Source of the DNA: CAYWPG01 sp964460035
GTDB lineage: Bacteria > Pseudomonadota > Gammaproteobacteria > Nitrococcales > AK92
Assembly: GCA_964460035.1 (NCBI GenBank)
Contig: CAYWPG010000007.1
Location: 1-64,000, forward strand
Direction of reading: 5' to 3'
Length of the DNA: 64,000 nt
In this document: positions 25,528 to 33,042 of the stretch, one piece after another
Position numbering within the stretch: position 1 is the stretch's first letter
Layout: every line of letters starts with the position of its first letter
Position numbers and translations under genes: made by a program
Notes under the pieces: generated by a model
The model's database searches: none
What the model saw: the letters and a program-made list of their open reading frames with translations, nothing else
What the model was told of the DNA's origin: nothing

Positions 25528-26210
25528 AGCGCTTGCAACCTGCCCTCCACAAGCTGCAAAACACGCTGGCAGCGATGAGCCAAGGCAAGGTCGTGCGTGA
25601 CCATGACCAAGGTAGTGCCTTGCTCGGCATTGAGCGCGAACATCAGCTCGGCCACCTTCTCGCCCGTGGCCCTGTCGAGATTGCCGGTGGGTTCGTCGGC
25701 CAGCAGCAAGCGGGGCCGGGTGACGAAAGCGCGTGCCAGGGCGACCCTTTGTTGTTCGCCGCCCGACAATTGCCGAGGATAGTGGCGCAGGCGTGCGCCA
25801 AGACCGACCTGTGCCAGTGCGCTTGCCGCGCGCTCGCGGGCATCGGCGATGTGGGCGAGCTCCAGTGGCAGCATCACGTTTTCCAGTGCGGTCAGCCCGC
25901 TCAGCAGGTGAAACGCCTGGAACACGAAACCAAGCTTCTGAGCGCGCAGCTCGGCGCGGGCATCCTCGTCCAGCGCCGTGATGTCGCGGCCGTCCAGGAA
26001 AATCCGTCCGGCGGTGGGCAGCTCCAAACCGGCGAGCAGGCCCAGCAGCGTGGATTTTCCCGAGCCCGAAGCGCCCACGATAGCCACTGTTTCGCTCTGC
26101 CCGATGGTAAGATCGAGCTCGGAGAACAAGCAGATCTCGCCCTCGGGGCCCTGAAACCTCATAGTCAGGCCTTCGGCCTGCAGCAGCTCGGGACGGACCG
26201 CAACAGTCAT
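25524..26210 (-). CDS. ybbA: ABC transporter ATPase, YbbA/LolD-like
   Basis: ATPase partner of the downstream permease. From ATG 26210 it is 228 aa, with Walker A GASGSGKSTLL, signature LSGGEQQRVALARA, Walker B RLLLADEPTGNLD and the H-loop VMVTHDLALA. An in-frame ATG at 26222 abuts an AGAGG and is less likely. The preferred ATG shares the tetranucleotide CATG (26208-26211) with the divergent tesA start, so the two genes have no intergenic space. Confidence 0.93.
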   Translation of the reverse strand: MTVAVRPELLQAEGLTMRFQGPEGEICLFSELDLTIGQSETVAIVGASGSGKSTLLGLLAGLELPTAGRIFLDGRDITALDEDARAELRAQKLGFVFQAFHLLSGLTALENVMLPLELAHIADARERAASALAQVGLGARLRHYPRQLSGGEQQRVALARAFVTRPRLLLADEPTGNLDRATGEKVAELMFALNAEQGTTLVMVTHDLALAHRCQRVLQLVEGRLQAL

Positions 26211-26850
26211 GCGACGATGCATCCTCTTCGTGACGATACTTCTGCTAGGGACCGCATCCCCGCTGTTTGCCTGGGCGAGCGCGCCGACGATCCTTATCGT
26301 GGGCGATAGCCTCAGCGCCGGCTACGGCCTGGCGCCCGGGGAAGAGTGGGTTTCGCACCTGGAGCGGCGCTTGCACGCTCAAGGCTATCCCCACCAGGTC
26401 GTGAACGCCAGCATCAGCGGCGATACCACCGCCGGCGGGTTGGCCAGACTGCCGCGGGCACTGGAACGTCACCAGCCGTCTATCGTGCTGATCGAGCTGG
26501 GCGGCAACGACGGGCTGCGCGGCATACAGCCGGAGGAGACCGAGCGCAACCTGGCTCGCATGATAGAGCTAGGGCGGGCGGCGAACTGCCAGGTCCTGCT
26601 CGCCGCGGTACGCCTGCCGCCGAACTACGGCCCCGCGTTCGCTCGGCGCTTCGAGCGCGTGTTCGCTTCGCTGGCTCAGCGCTACCAGGTGCCTCTAATA
26701 GACTTTACGCCTGCGGAGCTGGCGCAACGCGGCGAGCTGGTGCAAGCCGACGGAATCCACCCCACCGCCGAGGCGCAGCCGCTACTGCTCGAACAGGTCT
26801 GGCCAGTGCTTGAGCCGGTGCTGGCCGCCACGCCGGCCACGGCCGACTGA
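26209..26850 (+). CDS. tesA: Periplasmic lysophospholipase/thioesterase TesA (SGNH hydrolase)
   Basis: Periplasmic esterase with thioesterase, arylesterase and lysophospholipase activity in E. coli. The 213 aa begin with a signal peptide (CILFVTILLLGTASPLFAWASA, cleavage near 25). SGNH blocks follow: VGDSLSAGYG (Ser34), a Gly block SGDTTAGG, GGNDGLRG (Asn) and DGIHPTAEAQPLL (Asp/His). Divergent from ybbA with overlapping start codons. Its promoter must therefore lie inside the ybbA coding sequence. Confidence 0.95.
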   Translation: MRRCILFVTILLLGTASPLFAWASAPTILIVGDSLSAGYGLAPGEEWVSHLERRLHAQGYPHQVVNASISGDTTAGGLARLPRALERHQPSIVLIELGGNDGLRGIQPEETERNLARMIELGRAANCQVLLAAVRLPPNYGPAFARRFERVFASLAQRYQVPLIDFTPAELAQRGELVQADGIHPTAEAQPLLLEQVWPVLEPVLAATPATAD

Positions 26851-26873
26851 GCGGCACCGACACACGGCTGACC

Positions 26874-26901
26874 GCGTGGGCATTGCGACGCCGGCCCACG
26901 C
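26874..26901. terminator. Possible hairpin between tesA and rdgC
   Basis: GCGTGGGC (26874-26881) pairs with GCCCACGC (26894-26901) across a 12-nt loop between two converging genes. No T-tract follows on either strand, so terminator function is uncertain. Confidence 0.3.
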
Positions 26902-26918
26902 TCAGCCCGCTTGGCGAC

Positions 26919-27869
26919 TTACGCCGGCGCGACCGGCCGCGAGGTCTGCGCAGCGCCGCCAAGCCCTGTTTCCTCGCCGCCGTACAGTTGCAGCAGGCGC
27001 GGCAAGAACTGGCTCAGCTCCAGCGTCATCAGCGTAAAGTCGGTATCGAAGCGCTCTTCGGCCGATTCAGGCTCGCGGTCCCCCGCCTGCTCCTGCACGA
27101 TGTCGAGGAACTTGAGGCGCTTGATCGAGAGGTCCGAGTCGAGCACGCAGCTCAGCCGTTCGGCCCAGGTCACCGCCAGCCGGCGCACGCGCTTGCCGGA
27201 CTTGATATGAGCCTTGATCTCCTCGGCGTGCAGATCCTGGCGCTTGCAGCGGACCTCGCAGCCTTCCGTCTGCGGATCCTCGAACACCGCCTCTTCGCCC
27301 AGTTCGATATCGCCAGGCAAGCGATCCTGGGCCAGCCAGTCCGTCATGACGCTTTGCGGCGCATCGGCCGTGCTGGGGGGAGCGATGGGCAAGGAGCCAA
27401 TGGACTCGCGCAGGATCTCCGTGAAGGTCTCGGCCTGTTTCCAGCTGGAGCTGTCTATCACCAGCCAGCCGCCGCGGGTGTCGATATAGCCAAAGGTCAG
27501 CTTGCTGCGGCTGAACGCCCTGGGCAGCAGTTCGTGAAAGATCTCCTCGCGCAAGTTGTCCTTCTCGCGCTTGCGTATCTTGCGATGCTCACGCTCCTCG
27601 ATCTCGGCTATGCGCTCGGCCAACGCATCGCGGATCACCGCCGGGGGCAGCAGCTTGCTCTCCTCTTGCAGGCACAGCATGAAGAAACCGTTGGCTGCAT
27701 ACACCAGCATCTGCCCGTCTCGGCCCAGCGGCGATACCCAGCCCTGGCTCGCCACGTCCATCTTGCCGCAGGGTTGGAAGCTATGCTGCGCCAGAACGTC
27801 CTCCAGCTCCTCGGCCGACAGTTTGAACGGTTCCAACAGGCGGTAGAGGCAGAGATTCTTGAACCACAT
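26919..27869 (-). CDS. rdgC: Recombination-associated protein RdgC
   Basis: Nucleoid-associated DNA-binding protein that forms a ring around DNA and modulates RecA. The 316-aa length and the start MWFKNLCLYRLLEPFKLSAEELE are typical. Other conserved parts are QGWVSPLGRDGQMLVYAANGFFMLCLQEESKLLP, EREHRKIRKREKDNLREE, LLPRAFSRSKLTFGYID and DFTLMTLELSQFLPRLL. ATG 27869 is inferred from family length; the ribosome-binding site is weak. It converges with tesA. Confidence 0.95.
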   Translation of the reverse strand: MWFKNLCLYRLLEPFKLSAEELEDVLAQHSFQPCGKMDVASQGWVSPLGRDGQMLVYAANGFFMLCLQEESKLLPPAVIRDALAERIAEIEEREHRKIRKREKDNLREEIFHELLPRAFSRSKLTFGYIDTRGGWLVIDSSSWKQAETFTEILRESIGSLPIAPPSTADAPQSVMTDWLAQDRLPGDIELGEEAVFEDPQTEGCEVRCKRQDLHAEEIKAHIKSGKRVRRLAVTWAERLSCVLDSDLSIKRLKFLDIVQEQAGDREPESAEERFDTDFTLMTLELSQFLPRLLQLYGGEETGLGGAAQTSRPVAPA

Positions 27870-28170
27870 AGATGCACCGTTTTGGTTGGAATTGTTGTTG
27901 ATCGCGCGCAGCCATTCAGCAGCGAGGCGCACGCGGCGGCGACCGGGCAGCATGCCTGAACTGCGCCGGACTTGATGTGCGAACCGTCTCGTCCGCCGGC
28001 CAAACTAATGAAAACTTAACACGGCCCGGGGTCCAGCGCTGCAGCAGCGGCCCCTGGGCGCGGACGGCTTGTGCAGGCTCGGTGGGTCGGGCGCAGATCC
28101 GGGGCCCGGCGGGCCGCTCCCGCCAAGAATCGCTCCCACAAGGGGATATCCCCAATGGGGCGCCTTCACG
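27870..28170. other. 301-nt intergenic region upstream of rdgC
   Basis: No gene. An AT-rich patch at about 28005-28022 (CTAATGAAAACTTAAC) could belong to the rdgC promoter on the minus strand. The GC-rich half holds a palindromic repeat resembling those at 6564 and 47777 (about 28095-28121, then CGCTCCCACA) and the short palindrome GGGGATATCCCC (28142-28153) after purK. Confidence 0.5.
28095..28140. repeat. Dispersed intergenic palindromic repeat, copy 2 (degenerate)
   Basis: GATCCGGGGCCCGGCGGGCC followed by GCTCCCGCC and then CGCTCCCACA. It has the same order of elements as copies 1 and 3: a GAT(T)C-GG start, a GC dyad, then a CTCCC arm. It is more diverged and supported only by comparison. 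Confidence 0.35.
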
Positions 28171-29313
28171 CTAGCTGCGCTTCAGCAGCGCGTCGCGCGC
28201 AGCCACCACTTTGGCCTTGGCCTGATCCCGTGTCTGCCCGAAGGCGGTCAAATGCCCCATCTTACGGCCAGGCCGCGGTTCCGCTTTGCCGTACAGATGC
28301 AGTTTGACGTCCGGATCGCTGCAAGCAGCGGCCCAGTTCGGCTCGCCTTCGCTCCAGATATCGCCCAGCAGGTTGGCCATCGCGGCCGGGCGCAACAGAT
28401 CCGTCGCGCCTAGCGGTAGTCCGCAGACGGCGCGCACTTGCTGCTCGAACTGACTGGTGATGCAGGCATCGAAGGTGAAATGCCCGGAGTTGTGCGGCCG
28501 CGGCGCCAGCTCGTTGACCAGTAGGCGCTGATCGCGGGTGACGAAAAACTCCACGCAGAGCACGCCCACCACATCCAGCGCTTCGAGCAGGGTGCGGGCT
28601 ATCTCCACCGCTTCGGCGGTGAGCTGTGGCGGCAGCGCAGCGTCGGCGATGGAAACATCCAGTATGTGATTGCGATGGATGTTCTCCACCACCCCATAGT
28701 GCGCGAAGTCGCCGGCCAGCCCCCGGGCGGCGACCACGGAAACCTCCCCGGCAAAGTCGATGAAGCCTTCCAGTACCGCCTCGACCGCCCCAATCGCTTG
28801 CCAAGCGGCGGCGGCGTCACTGGGCTGGCGAATCACCGCCTGCCCCTTGCCGTCATATCCGAAACCGGCCGTCTTGAGCACGGCGGGCGTGCCGATGCGG
28901 GCAATCGCAGCCTCCAGCTCGTCCAGATTGCGCACAGTCTCGAAAGGTGCGGTGGGAACGCCCTGGCTACGCAGGAACGTCTTCTCCCGCAGCCGGTTCT
29001 GAGTGATGTGCAGGACTTGTCCGCCCGGCCGTACGGGTACAATGCGCGCCACGCACTCCGAGGCGGCAGAAGGCACGTTCTCGAACTCGAAAGTGACCAC
29101 GTCCACGTTCTGCGCGAACTTCGCCAGCGCGTCCAGATCCTCGTATGGGGCATAGACCTCCCGGTCCGCGACCTGCCCGGTCGGAGTCTCCTTGTCCGGG
29201 GAGAAGGTGTGCACCCGGTAGCCCATGCGACGCGCCGCAATAGCGAACATACGACCTAGCTGGCCGCTGCCAAGCACGCCCAACACCGAACCTGGGCGGA
29301 TCACAGCAGTCAC
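28171..29313 (-). CDS. purK: N5-carboxyaminoimidazole ribonucleotide synthase PurK
   Basis: ATP-grasp enzyme that makes N5-CAIR from AIR, bicarbonate and ATP in purine synthesis. The 380 aa begin with VLGVLGSGQLGRMFAIAARRMGY and contain VVTFEFENVP, LKTAGFGYDGKGQAVI, VEGF-like VLEGFIDFAGEVSVV, and VNELAPRPHNSGHFTFDACITSQFEQQ. Starts with GTG 29313, overlapping the purE stop (GTGA). Forms a two-gene purEK operon. Confidence 0.96.
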   Translation of the reverse strand: MTAVIRPGSVLGVLGSGQLGRMFAIAARRMGYRVHTFSPDKETPTGQVADREVYAPYEDLDALAKFAQNVDVVTFEFENVPSAASECVARIVPVRPGGQVLHITQNRLREKTFLRSQGVPTAPFETVRNLDELEAAIARIGTPAVLKTAGFGYDGKGQAVIRQPSDAAAAWQAIGAVEAVLEGFIDFAGEVSVVAARGLAGDFAHYGVVENIHRNHILDVSIADAALPPQLTAEAVEIARTLLEALDVVGVLCVEFFVTRDQRLLVNELAPRPHNSGHFTFDACITSQFEQQVRAVCGLPLGATDLLRPAAMANLLGDIWSEGEPNWAAACSDPDVKLHLYGKAEPRPGRKMGHLTAFGQTRDQAKAKVVAARDALLKRS

Positions 29314-29801
29314 GGCAAGGTATCCTCCTTCACCTGCGCACTCTGACGACGGCGGAATTCCTGCAGCTTGCGCCTGAGTTCGGGACGGGTATTCGCAAGC
29401 ATCGCTATAGCGAGCAGCGCTGCATTACGCGCGCCGGCCGGACCAATGGCCAGGGTTCCCACCGGGATCCCTGCCGGCATCTGTACAATAGAAAGCAGCG
29501 AGTCGAGCCCGTTGAGCGCCTTGCTTTGCACCGGCACCCCCAGCACGGGCACCGTGGTCTGCGCGGCCACCATACCCGGCAGATGAGCCGCACCGCCGGC
29601 GCCGGCGATGATCACCTCAAGGCCTCTATCCTCCGCCGCCGCCGCGTATTCCTGCATCAGTTCAGGCGTGCGGTGCGCAGAGACGATCCGGCACTCATGC
29701 GGCACACCGAACTCCGACAGCACCTCCGCGGCCTGCGACATGGTGTCCCAGTCCGACTTGCTGCCCATGATTACACCCACCAGCGGCGTTTGCTCGCCCA
29801 T
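29310..29801 (-). CDS. purE: N5-CAIR mutase PurE (class I)
   Basis: Converts N5-CAIR to CAIR in purine biosynthesis. From ATG 29801 (GGAGGAACG immediately upstream) it is 163 aa, the normal class I length. Motifs are GVIMGSKSDWDTM, the catalytic SAHRTPELM, AGAGGAAHLPGMVAA and VPVQSKALNGLDSLLSIVQMPAGIPVGTLAIG. An upstream GTG in frame at 29840 is not needed. Upstream partner of purK. Confidence 0.97.
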   Translation of the reverse strand: MGEQTPLVGVIMGSKSDWDTMSQAAEVLSEFGVPHECRIVSAHRTPELMQEYAAAAEDRGLEVIIAGAGGAAHLPGMVAAQTTVPVLGVPVQSKALNGLDSLLSIVQMPAGIPVGTLAIGPAGARNAALLAIAMLANTRPELRRKLQEFRRRQSAQVKEDTLP

Positions 29802-29923
29802 CGTTCCTCCGAGAGGATGGAAAACAGGAGATTTTAGCACTTCATAACGTCGGTGGAACGGGCATGCGTTCCCGCGATGGGTTATAGTGAAGGCATAGAT
29901 GCTGCACCAGAATGGGAGGTGGC

Positions 29924-30160
29924 ATGGACATCAACAGCGGGTTCAACAGCGGATGGCAGGCTATCCAGGCCGCCGAACACGGCTTGCGGCGCCACGCCCA
30001 GGCGGTGGCCAAAGCTGTCGCGCGCAGGGTGCCCGGCAGCGAGGACACCGAAACGGCACAAGTCCAGGCCAAGCCGATAGACGAGCAGGCGCAAGTCGGC
30101 ACGTCCGTCGTCAGATCCACCGAGGAGACGCTGGGCAGCCTGATCGACGAGAAAGTCTGA
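29924..30160 (+). CDS. Small uncharacterised protein
   Basis: 78 aa starting MDINSGFNSGWQAIQAAEHG, with GGGAGG 4-5 nt before ATG 29924 (in-frame ATG 29912 overlaps that site). It is mostly helical and acidic toward the end (STEETLGSLIDEKV), with no signal peptide or membrane segment. The N-terminus resembles short proteins that look like the first helix of flagellar rod/hook proteins. No flagellar gene is nearby, so this is only a likeness. A TTATAGTG (29882-29889) upstream may be a -10 element. Divergent from purE. Function unknown. Confidence 0.65.
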   Translation: MDINSGFNSGWQAIQAAEHGLRRHAQAVAKAVARRVPGSEDTETAQVQAKPIDEQAQVGTSVVRSTEETLGSLIDEKV

Positions 30161-30197
30161 ACTCACAGCCCCAGGAAACCGCGCCGGCGCCAGTGCC

Positions 30198-31004
30198 TCA
30201 AGCCGCGGAACACAGCATGAAGGCCAGCGTTTCCATCGGGTCCCGCTCGCGCTGACAACTCTCCCCCACCGCAGCCAGCTTGTCCTCGCCAATGCCCAGA
30301 TCCTCAGCCGGACGCACACGAAAGCTGGTCTGCGCCCAAGTCGCCGCGAAACGCGTCAGGCGTACCAGCTCGCGGTATGGCCCGTTATAGGCGGGGTTGC
30401 TATGGTGCGCCACAGCCTCGATCACGGGGGCAGGCAGCCCCCAGCGCCGCAACAGCTCGGTGCCCGACTCGTGATGATCGAAGCCAAGAATCTTCCGTTC
30501 GAGCTCCGCTAGCGGGACATCATCCGCATCCATCTTCGCTTCCAGCACCCGCTGCATGGCCTCGGGAAACGCATAGGCATTGACCAGCAAACCGATGTTA
30601 TGCAGCAACCCGCACAGATACGCCGCATCGGCGAGCGCGCCCAAAGGCAGAAACTTGGCGAGCTTGCTCGCGCAATCGGCGGTTTTCATCGCCTCGAACC
30701 AGTAATTCTTGCTATTGAAGGCGGGACATCTGCGCGGGTTGAAGCGAGAGCCGATCAGAACGGCCAAAGCGGTGGTGCGCACGCGATTGAGGCCCAGCCG
30801 CATTACGGCTTCCTCTATGCTGTAAATCGGGCGCATTCCCGGGAAAAATGCGGCATTGGAGGCGGCTACGAGTCGCCCGCTGAGGCCGGGGTCGCGTGCG
30901 ATAGCGGCGCTGACCTCCGCTACGCTGACGTCACGATGGTCCAGGACCGCAAGAATCTCTTGCACTACCATCGGCACCGACGGCAGTGCGTCGAACGTAT
31001 GCAC
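30198..31004 (-). CDS. HDOD-domain signalling protein
   Basis: HDOD domains are degenerate HD phosphohydrolase folds found in bacterial signalling proteins. They usually lack catalysis and are often linked to c-di-GMP or chemotaxis networks. The 268-aa protein is a single HDOD domain: LPSVPMVVQEILAVLDHRDVSVAEVSAAIARDPGLSGRLV, IYSIEEAVMRLGLNRVRTTAL, AYLCGLLHNIGLLV and HHESGTELLRRWGLPAPVIEAVAHH. GTG 31004 has GGGAG upstream. No partner domain is attached; its pathway is unknown. Confidence 0.88.
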   Translation of the reverse strand: MHTFDALPSVPMVVQEILAVLDHRDVSVAEVSAAIARDPGLSGRLVAASNAAFFPGMRPIYSIEEAVMRLGLNRVRTTALAVLIGSRFNPRRCPAFNSKNYWFEAMKTADCASKLAKFLPLGALADAAYLCGLLHNIGLLVNAYAFPEAMQRVLEAKMDADDVPLAELERKILGFDHHESGTELLRRWGLPAPVIEAVAHHSNPAYNGPYRELVRLTRFAATWAQTSFRVRPAEDLGIGEDKLAAVGESCQRERDPMETLAFMLCSAA

Positions 31005-31320
31005 GGTACCGCTCCCTCGTGAGTCTGGGCACAGCGGCCCCGCAAACCATCACACCCTTTGTTCGGCCCGGCATGAGCGACGGGGCGAACAGTTCGAATT
31101 CAGTATAAGCATAATATGAGAATATCCAAATGAGGCGCGCTAGCTCCCGCAGCGAATCCCGCGCGGAAACGGCCTGCGCTCGTAGGCCAGAGCCGATGCC
31201 CATCGAGAGAAAGAACGAAGCGGCAGGACTACGGACTCTTCAGACTTGCGCTACGGGACCGTACACTGGAGCGAGCGAATGACGTGCGTCTGGACAGGCG
31301 GCGCGCATGCGCAAGGGCGA
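31005..31320. other. 316-nt intergenic region upstream of the HDOD gene
   Basis: No gene. Contains an AT-rich stretch (31095-31130) with a plausible minus-strand promoter for the HDOD gene. The rest, to the end of the DUF2835 gene, shows nothing recognisable. Confidence 0.5.
31102..31129 (-). promoter_or_regulatory. Putative promoter of the HDOD gene
   Basis: On the minus strand TTGGAT (31124-31129), a 16-nt spacer and TATACT (31102-31107). The -10 matches consensus at 5 of 6 positions; the -35 is weaker. It would start ~90 nt before the GTG. Confidence 0.4.
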
Positions 31321-31551
31321 CTAGTCTGAATCCGGCAACCGCTCCAGGCTCAGACAGCGGCCGTTACCGTCATAGCACAGGCGAAAGCGTCCCATCACCC
31401 CGCTGTGGCGAACGAAAGGACGCAGCAGACGCGCCGGAAAGCGTACGCTGCGGCCGTCCTCGCCTACTGCGTATACCGTGTCCGCATCGCCGCGATAATA
31501 CATTTGGAACCGAGCGGCAGAAATGCGCAGCGTGAAGACTATCTCGTTCAC
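31321..31551 (-). CDS. DUF2835 family protein
   Basis: A 76-aa protein of a small family of unknown function common in pseudomonads and relatives. The whole protein is the domain: VFTLRISAARFQMYYRGDA, GRSVRFPARLLRPFVRHSGVMGRFRL and GRCLSLERL. GTG 31551 has GGGAGGAATGCC before it, a strong site. The frame is open to 31836, but that extension runs antisense through rsmJ and is not credible. Divergent from rsmJ. Confidence 0.82.
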   Translation of the reverse strand: MNEIVFTLRISAARFQMYYRGDADTVYAVGEDGRSVRFPARLLRPFVRHSGVMGRFRLCYDGNGRCLSLERLPDSD

Positions 31552-31602
31552 GGCATTCCTCCCGAGCCTACAAACCAACAGAAGCTGGCAATCGATCCGA
31601 TC

Positions 31603-32373
31603 ATGGTAACGCCATTTACTCACACGGCCTGTTGCATGAGCTGGAGCGAGCCGGAGCTCGACGCCCCCGCCAAGGCGCTGGCGGAACGCCTCGGAATACC
31701 GGTGTGTCGAGGCGACGAGGCGCGCTCGCTCATGCTGGAGCTCACGCCTGAGCGCCTGCAACTGCGAGCGCCGGGCCCCAACGCGCCCGGCGCTGTCAGC
31801 GCCGACTTTCAAAAGCTCGATTATAGGCGGCGCCACGGCTCGTTGCGCCGCGAGGCCATCGCTCGCGCCGTTGGGCTTAAAGGCGATAGGGAGTCGACGG
31901 TAGTGGACGCAACCGCCGGTTTGGGCCGCGACGGCTTCATGCTCGCGAGCCTGGGCGCGCGGGTAACGCTAATCGAGCGCTCCCCCATCGTCGCCGAACT
32001 CCTCGCCGATGGCCTGCGGCGCGCGGCTCAACAGGAGGCGCTGGCCGCTATAGTCGCCCGGCTGACTCTGCTGCGTGGCCCAGCGGAAACCATTCTGCCC
32101 ACGCTTAGCCCGGCACCGGAGGTCGTGTATCTGGACCCTATGTACCCCGAGTCCGGCACCCGGGCCCAGGTCAAGAAGGAGATGCAGCTATTGCGCGAGC
32201 TGCTGGGAGCAGACCCGGATCCGGCGCAGCTGCTGGCGCTCGCGTTGAATACCGCTTCCCGCCGCGTCGTCGTCAAGCGCCCATTGAAGGCGCCACCCAT
32301 CAGCGGCAGGCGCCCGAGCCATCAGATCGAGGGCCGCAGCACCCGATTCGACGTGTATCTGACTGGCTCATGA
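31603..32373 (+). CDS. rsmJ: 16S rRNA (guanine1516-N2)-methyltransferase RsmJ
   Basis: Methylates G1516 of 16S rRNA. From ATG 31603 it is 256 aa (ATG 31636 would give 245, closer to E. coli RsmJ at 250); neither has a good ribosome-binding site. Motifs include LRREAIARAVGLKGD, SAM site VVDATAGLGRDGFMLASLGARVTLIERSP, VVYLDPMYPESG, QVKKEMQLLRELLG, and RRVVVKRPLKAPPISG near the C-terminus. Upstream in-frame sequence to 31405 is antisense to the DUF2835 gene. Confidence 0.92.
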   Translation: MVTPFTHTACCMSWSEPELDAPAKALAERLGIPVCRGDEARSLMLELTPERLQLRAPGPNAPGAVSADFQKLDYRRRHGSLRREAIARAVGLKGDRESTVVDATAGLGRDGFMLASLGARVTLIERSPIVAELLADGLRRAAQQEALAAIVARLTLLRGPAETILPTLSPAPEVVYLDPMYPESGTRAQVKKEMQLLRELLGADPDPAQLLALALNTASRRVVVKRPLKAPPISGRRPSHQIEGRSTRFDVYLTGS

Positions 32374-32424
32374 ACAATTGCCGATAGTGACCTTCTGTCA
32401 CCTTTGAGGCAACATTACGGCACC

Positions 32425-32973
32425 ATGCACGACTCCCAACCCATCAAGCTCGCGCGCTTGCGCGAATGGCTCTACACCCTGCCGTGGCGCTGGCGCTGGC
32501 TGCGGCTGCACGCCGCGCGCATGATGTTCAAGTCTATTCCCCACGGGCGGTTGCTGGGGCTGGAGGTCACGGGGGTTGGCGAGGCAGTGGTCGAAGCGGT
32601 GCTGCCGTATCGTGAAGACCTGATCGGTAATCCGTGGACAGGAGCCCTGCACTCGGGGCCGGTAACCGTATTGATCGATCAACTCAGCGGCGCGGCGGCC
32701 TGTCTGGCCACCCGTCCACCGAACCTGGTGGCCACGCTGGATCTACGACTGGACTATCTGCGCGCCGCCACGCCGGGAAAAGCCGTCCACGCGCGCGCGC
32801 ACGCCTACCGCGTAACCCGTCATATCGTGTTCGTAAAGTGCGAAGCTCACGACGGCGACCCGCGCGATCCCATTGCGATTGGCACCAGCTGTTTCATGCG
32901 CAACGGCACCCTGCAGGCAAAACCCCTGGAGATCGTGCGCCGCGCCTTGCGCCGCCGCCTGCGGCAACGCTAG
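32425..32973 (+). CDS. PaaI-like hot-dog thioesterase
   Basis: Single hot-dog fold of 182 aa likely to hydrolyse an acyl-CoA. Supporting motifs are GNPWTGALHSGPVTVLIDQLSGAAACLAT and LVATLDLRLDYLRAATPGKAVHARAHAYRVTRHIVFVKCEAH, the usual PaaI/YiiD-type core. An N-terminal Trp/Arg-rich stretch (LYTLPWRWRWLRLHAAR) precedes it. ATG 32425 is preferred over TTG 32404. Substrate unknown. It ends at a strong bidirectional terminator. Confidence 0.82.
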   Translation: MHDSQPIKLARLREWLYTLPWRWRWLRLHAARMMFKSIPHGRLLGLEVTGVGEAVVEAVLPYREDLIGNPWTGALHSGPVTVLIDQLSGAAACLATRPPNLVATLDLRLDYLRAATPGKAVHARAHAYRVTRHIVFVKCEAHDGDPRDPIAIGTSCFMRNGTLQAKPLEIVRRALRRRLRQR

Positions 32974-33002
32974 CAACCGACTGAGCACTACCCCAAAAGC
33001 GA

Positions 33003-33027
33003 CAAAGCCCCGCGATGCGGGGCTTTG
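33003..33027. terminator. Bidirectional intrinsic terminator
   Basis: A perfect 11-bp stem CAAAGCCCCGC / GCGGGGCTTTG with a 3-nt loop GAT, lying between the converging thioesterase and ETF-QO genes. The A/T arms serve both directions. Confidence 0.8.
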
Positions 33028-33042
33028 CCTGCTGGCAGCGAA

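Noticed and set aside
32671..32682. TTGATCGATCAA, resembling an FNR box
   Set aside because: The half-sites are 2 nt apart instead of 4, and it lies in the middle of the thioesterase coding sequence.
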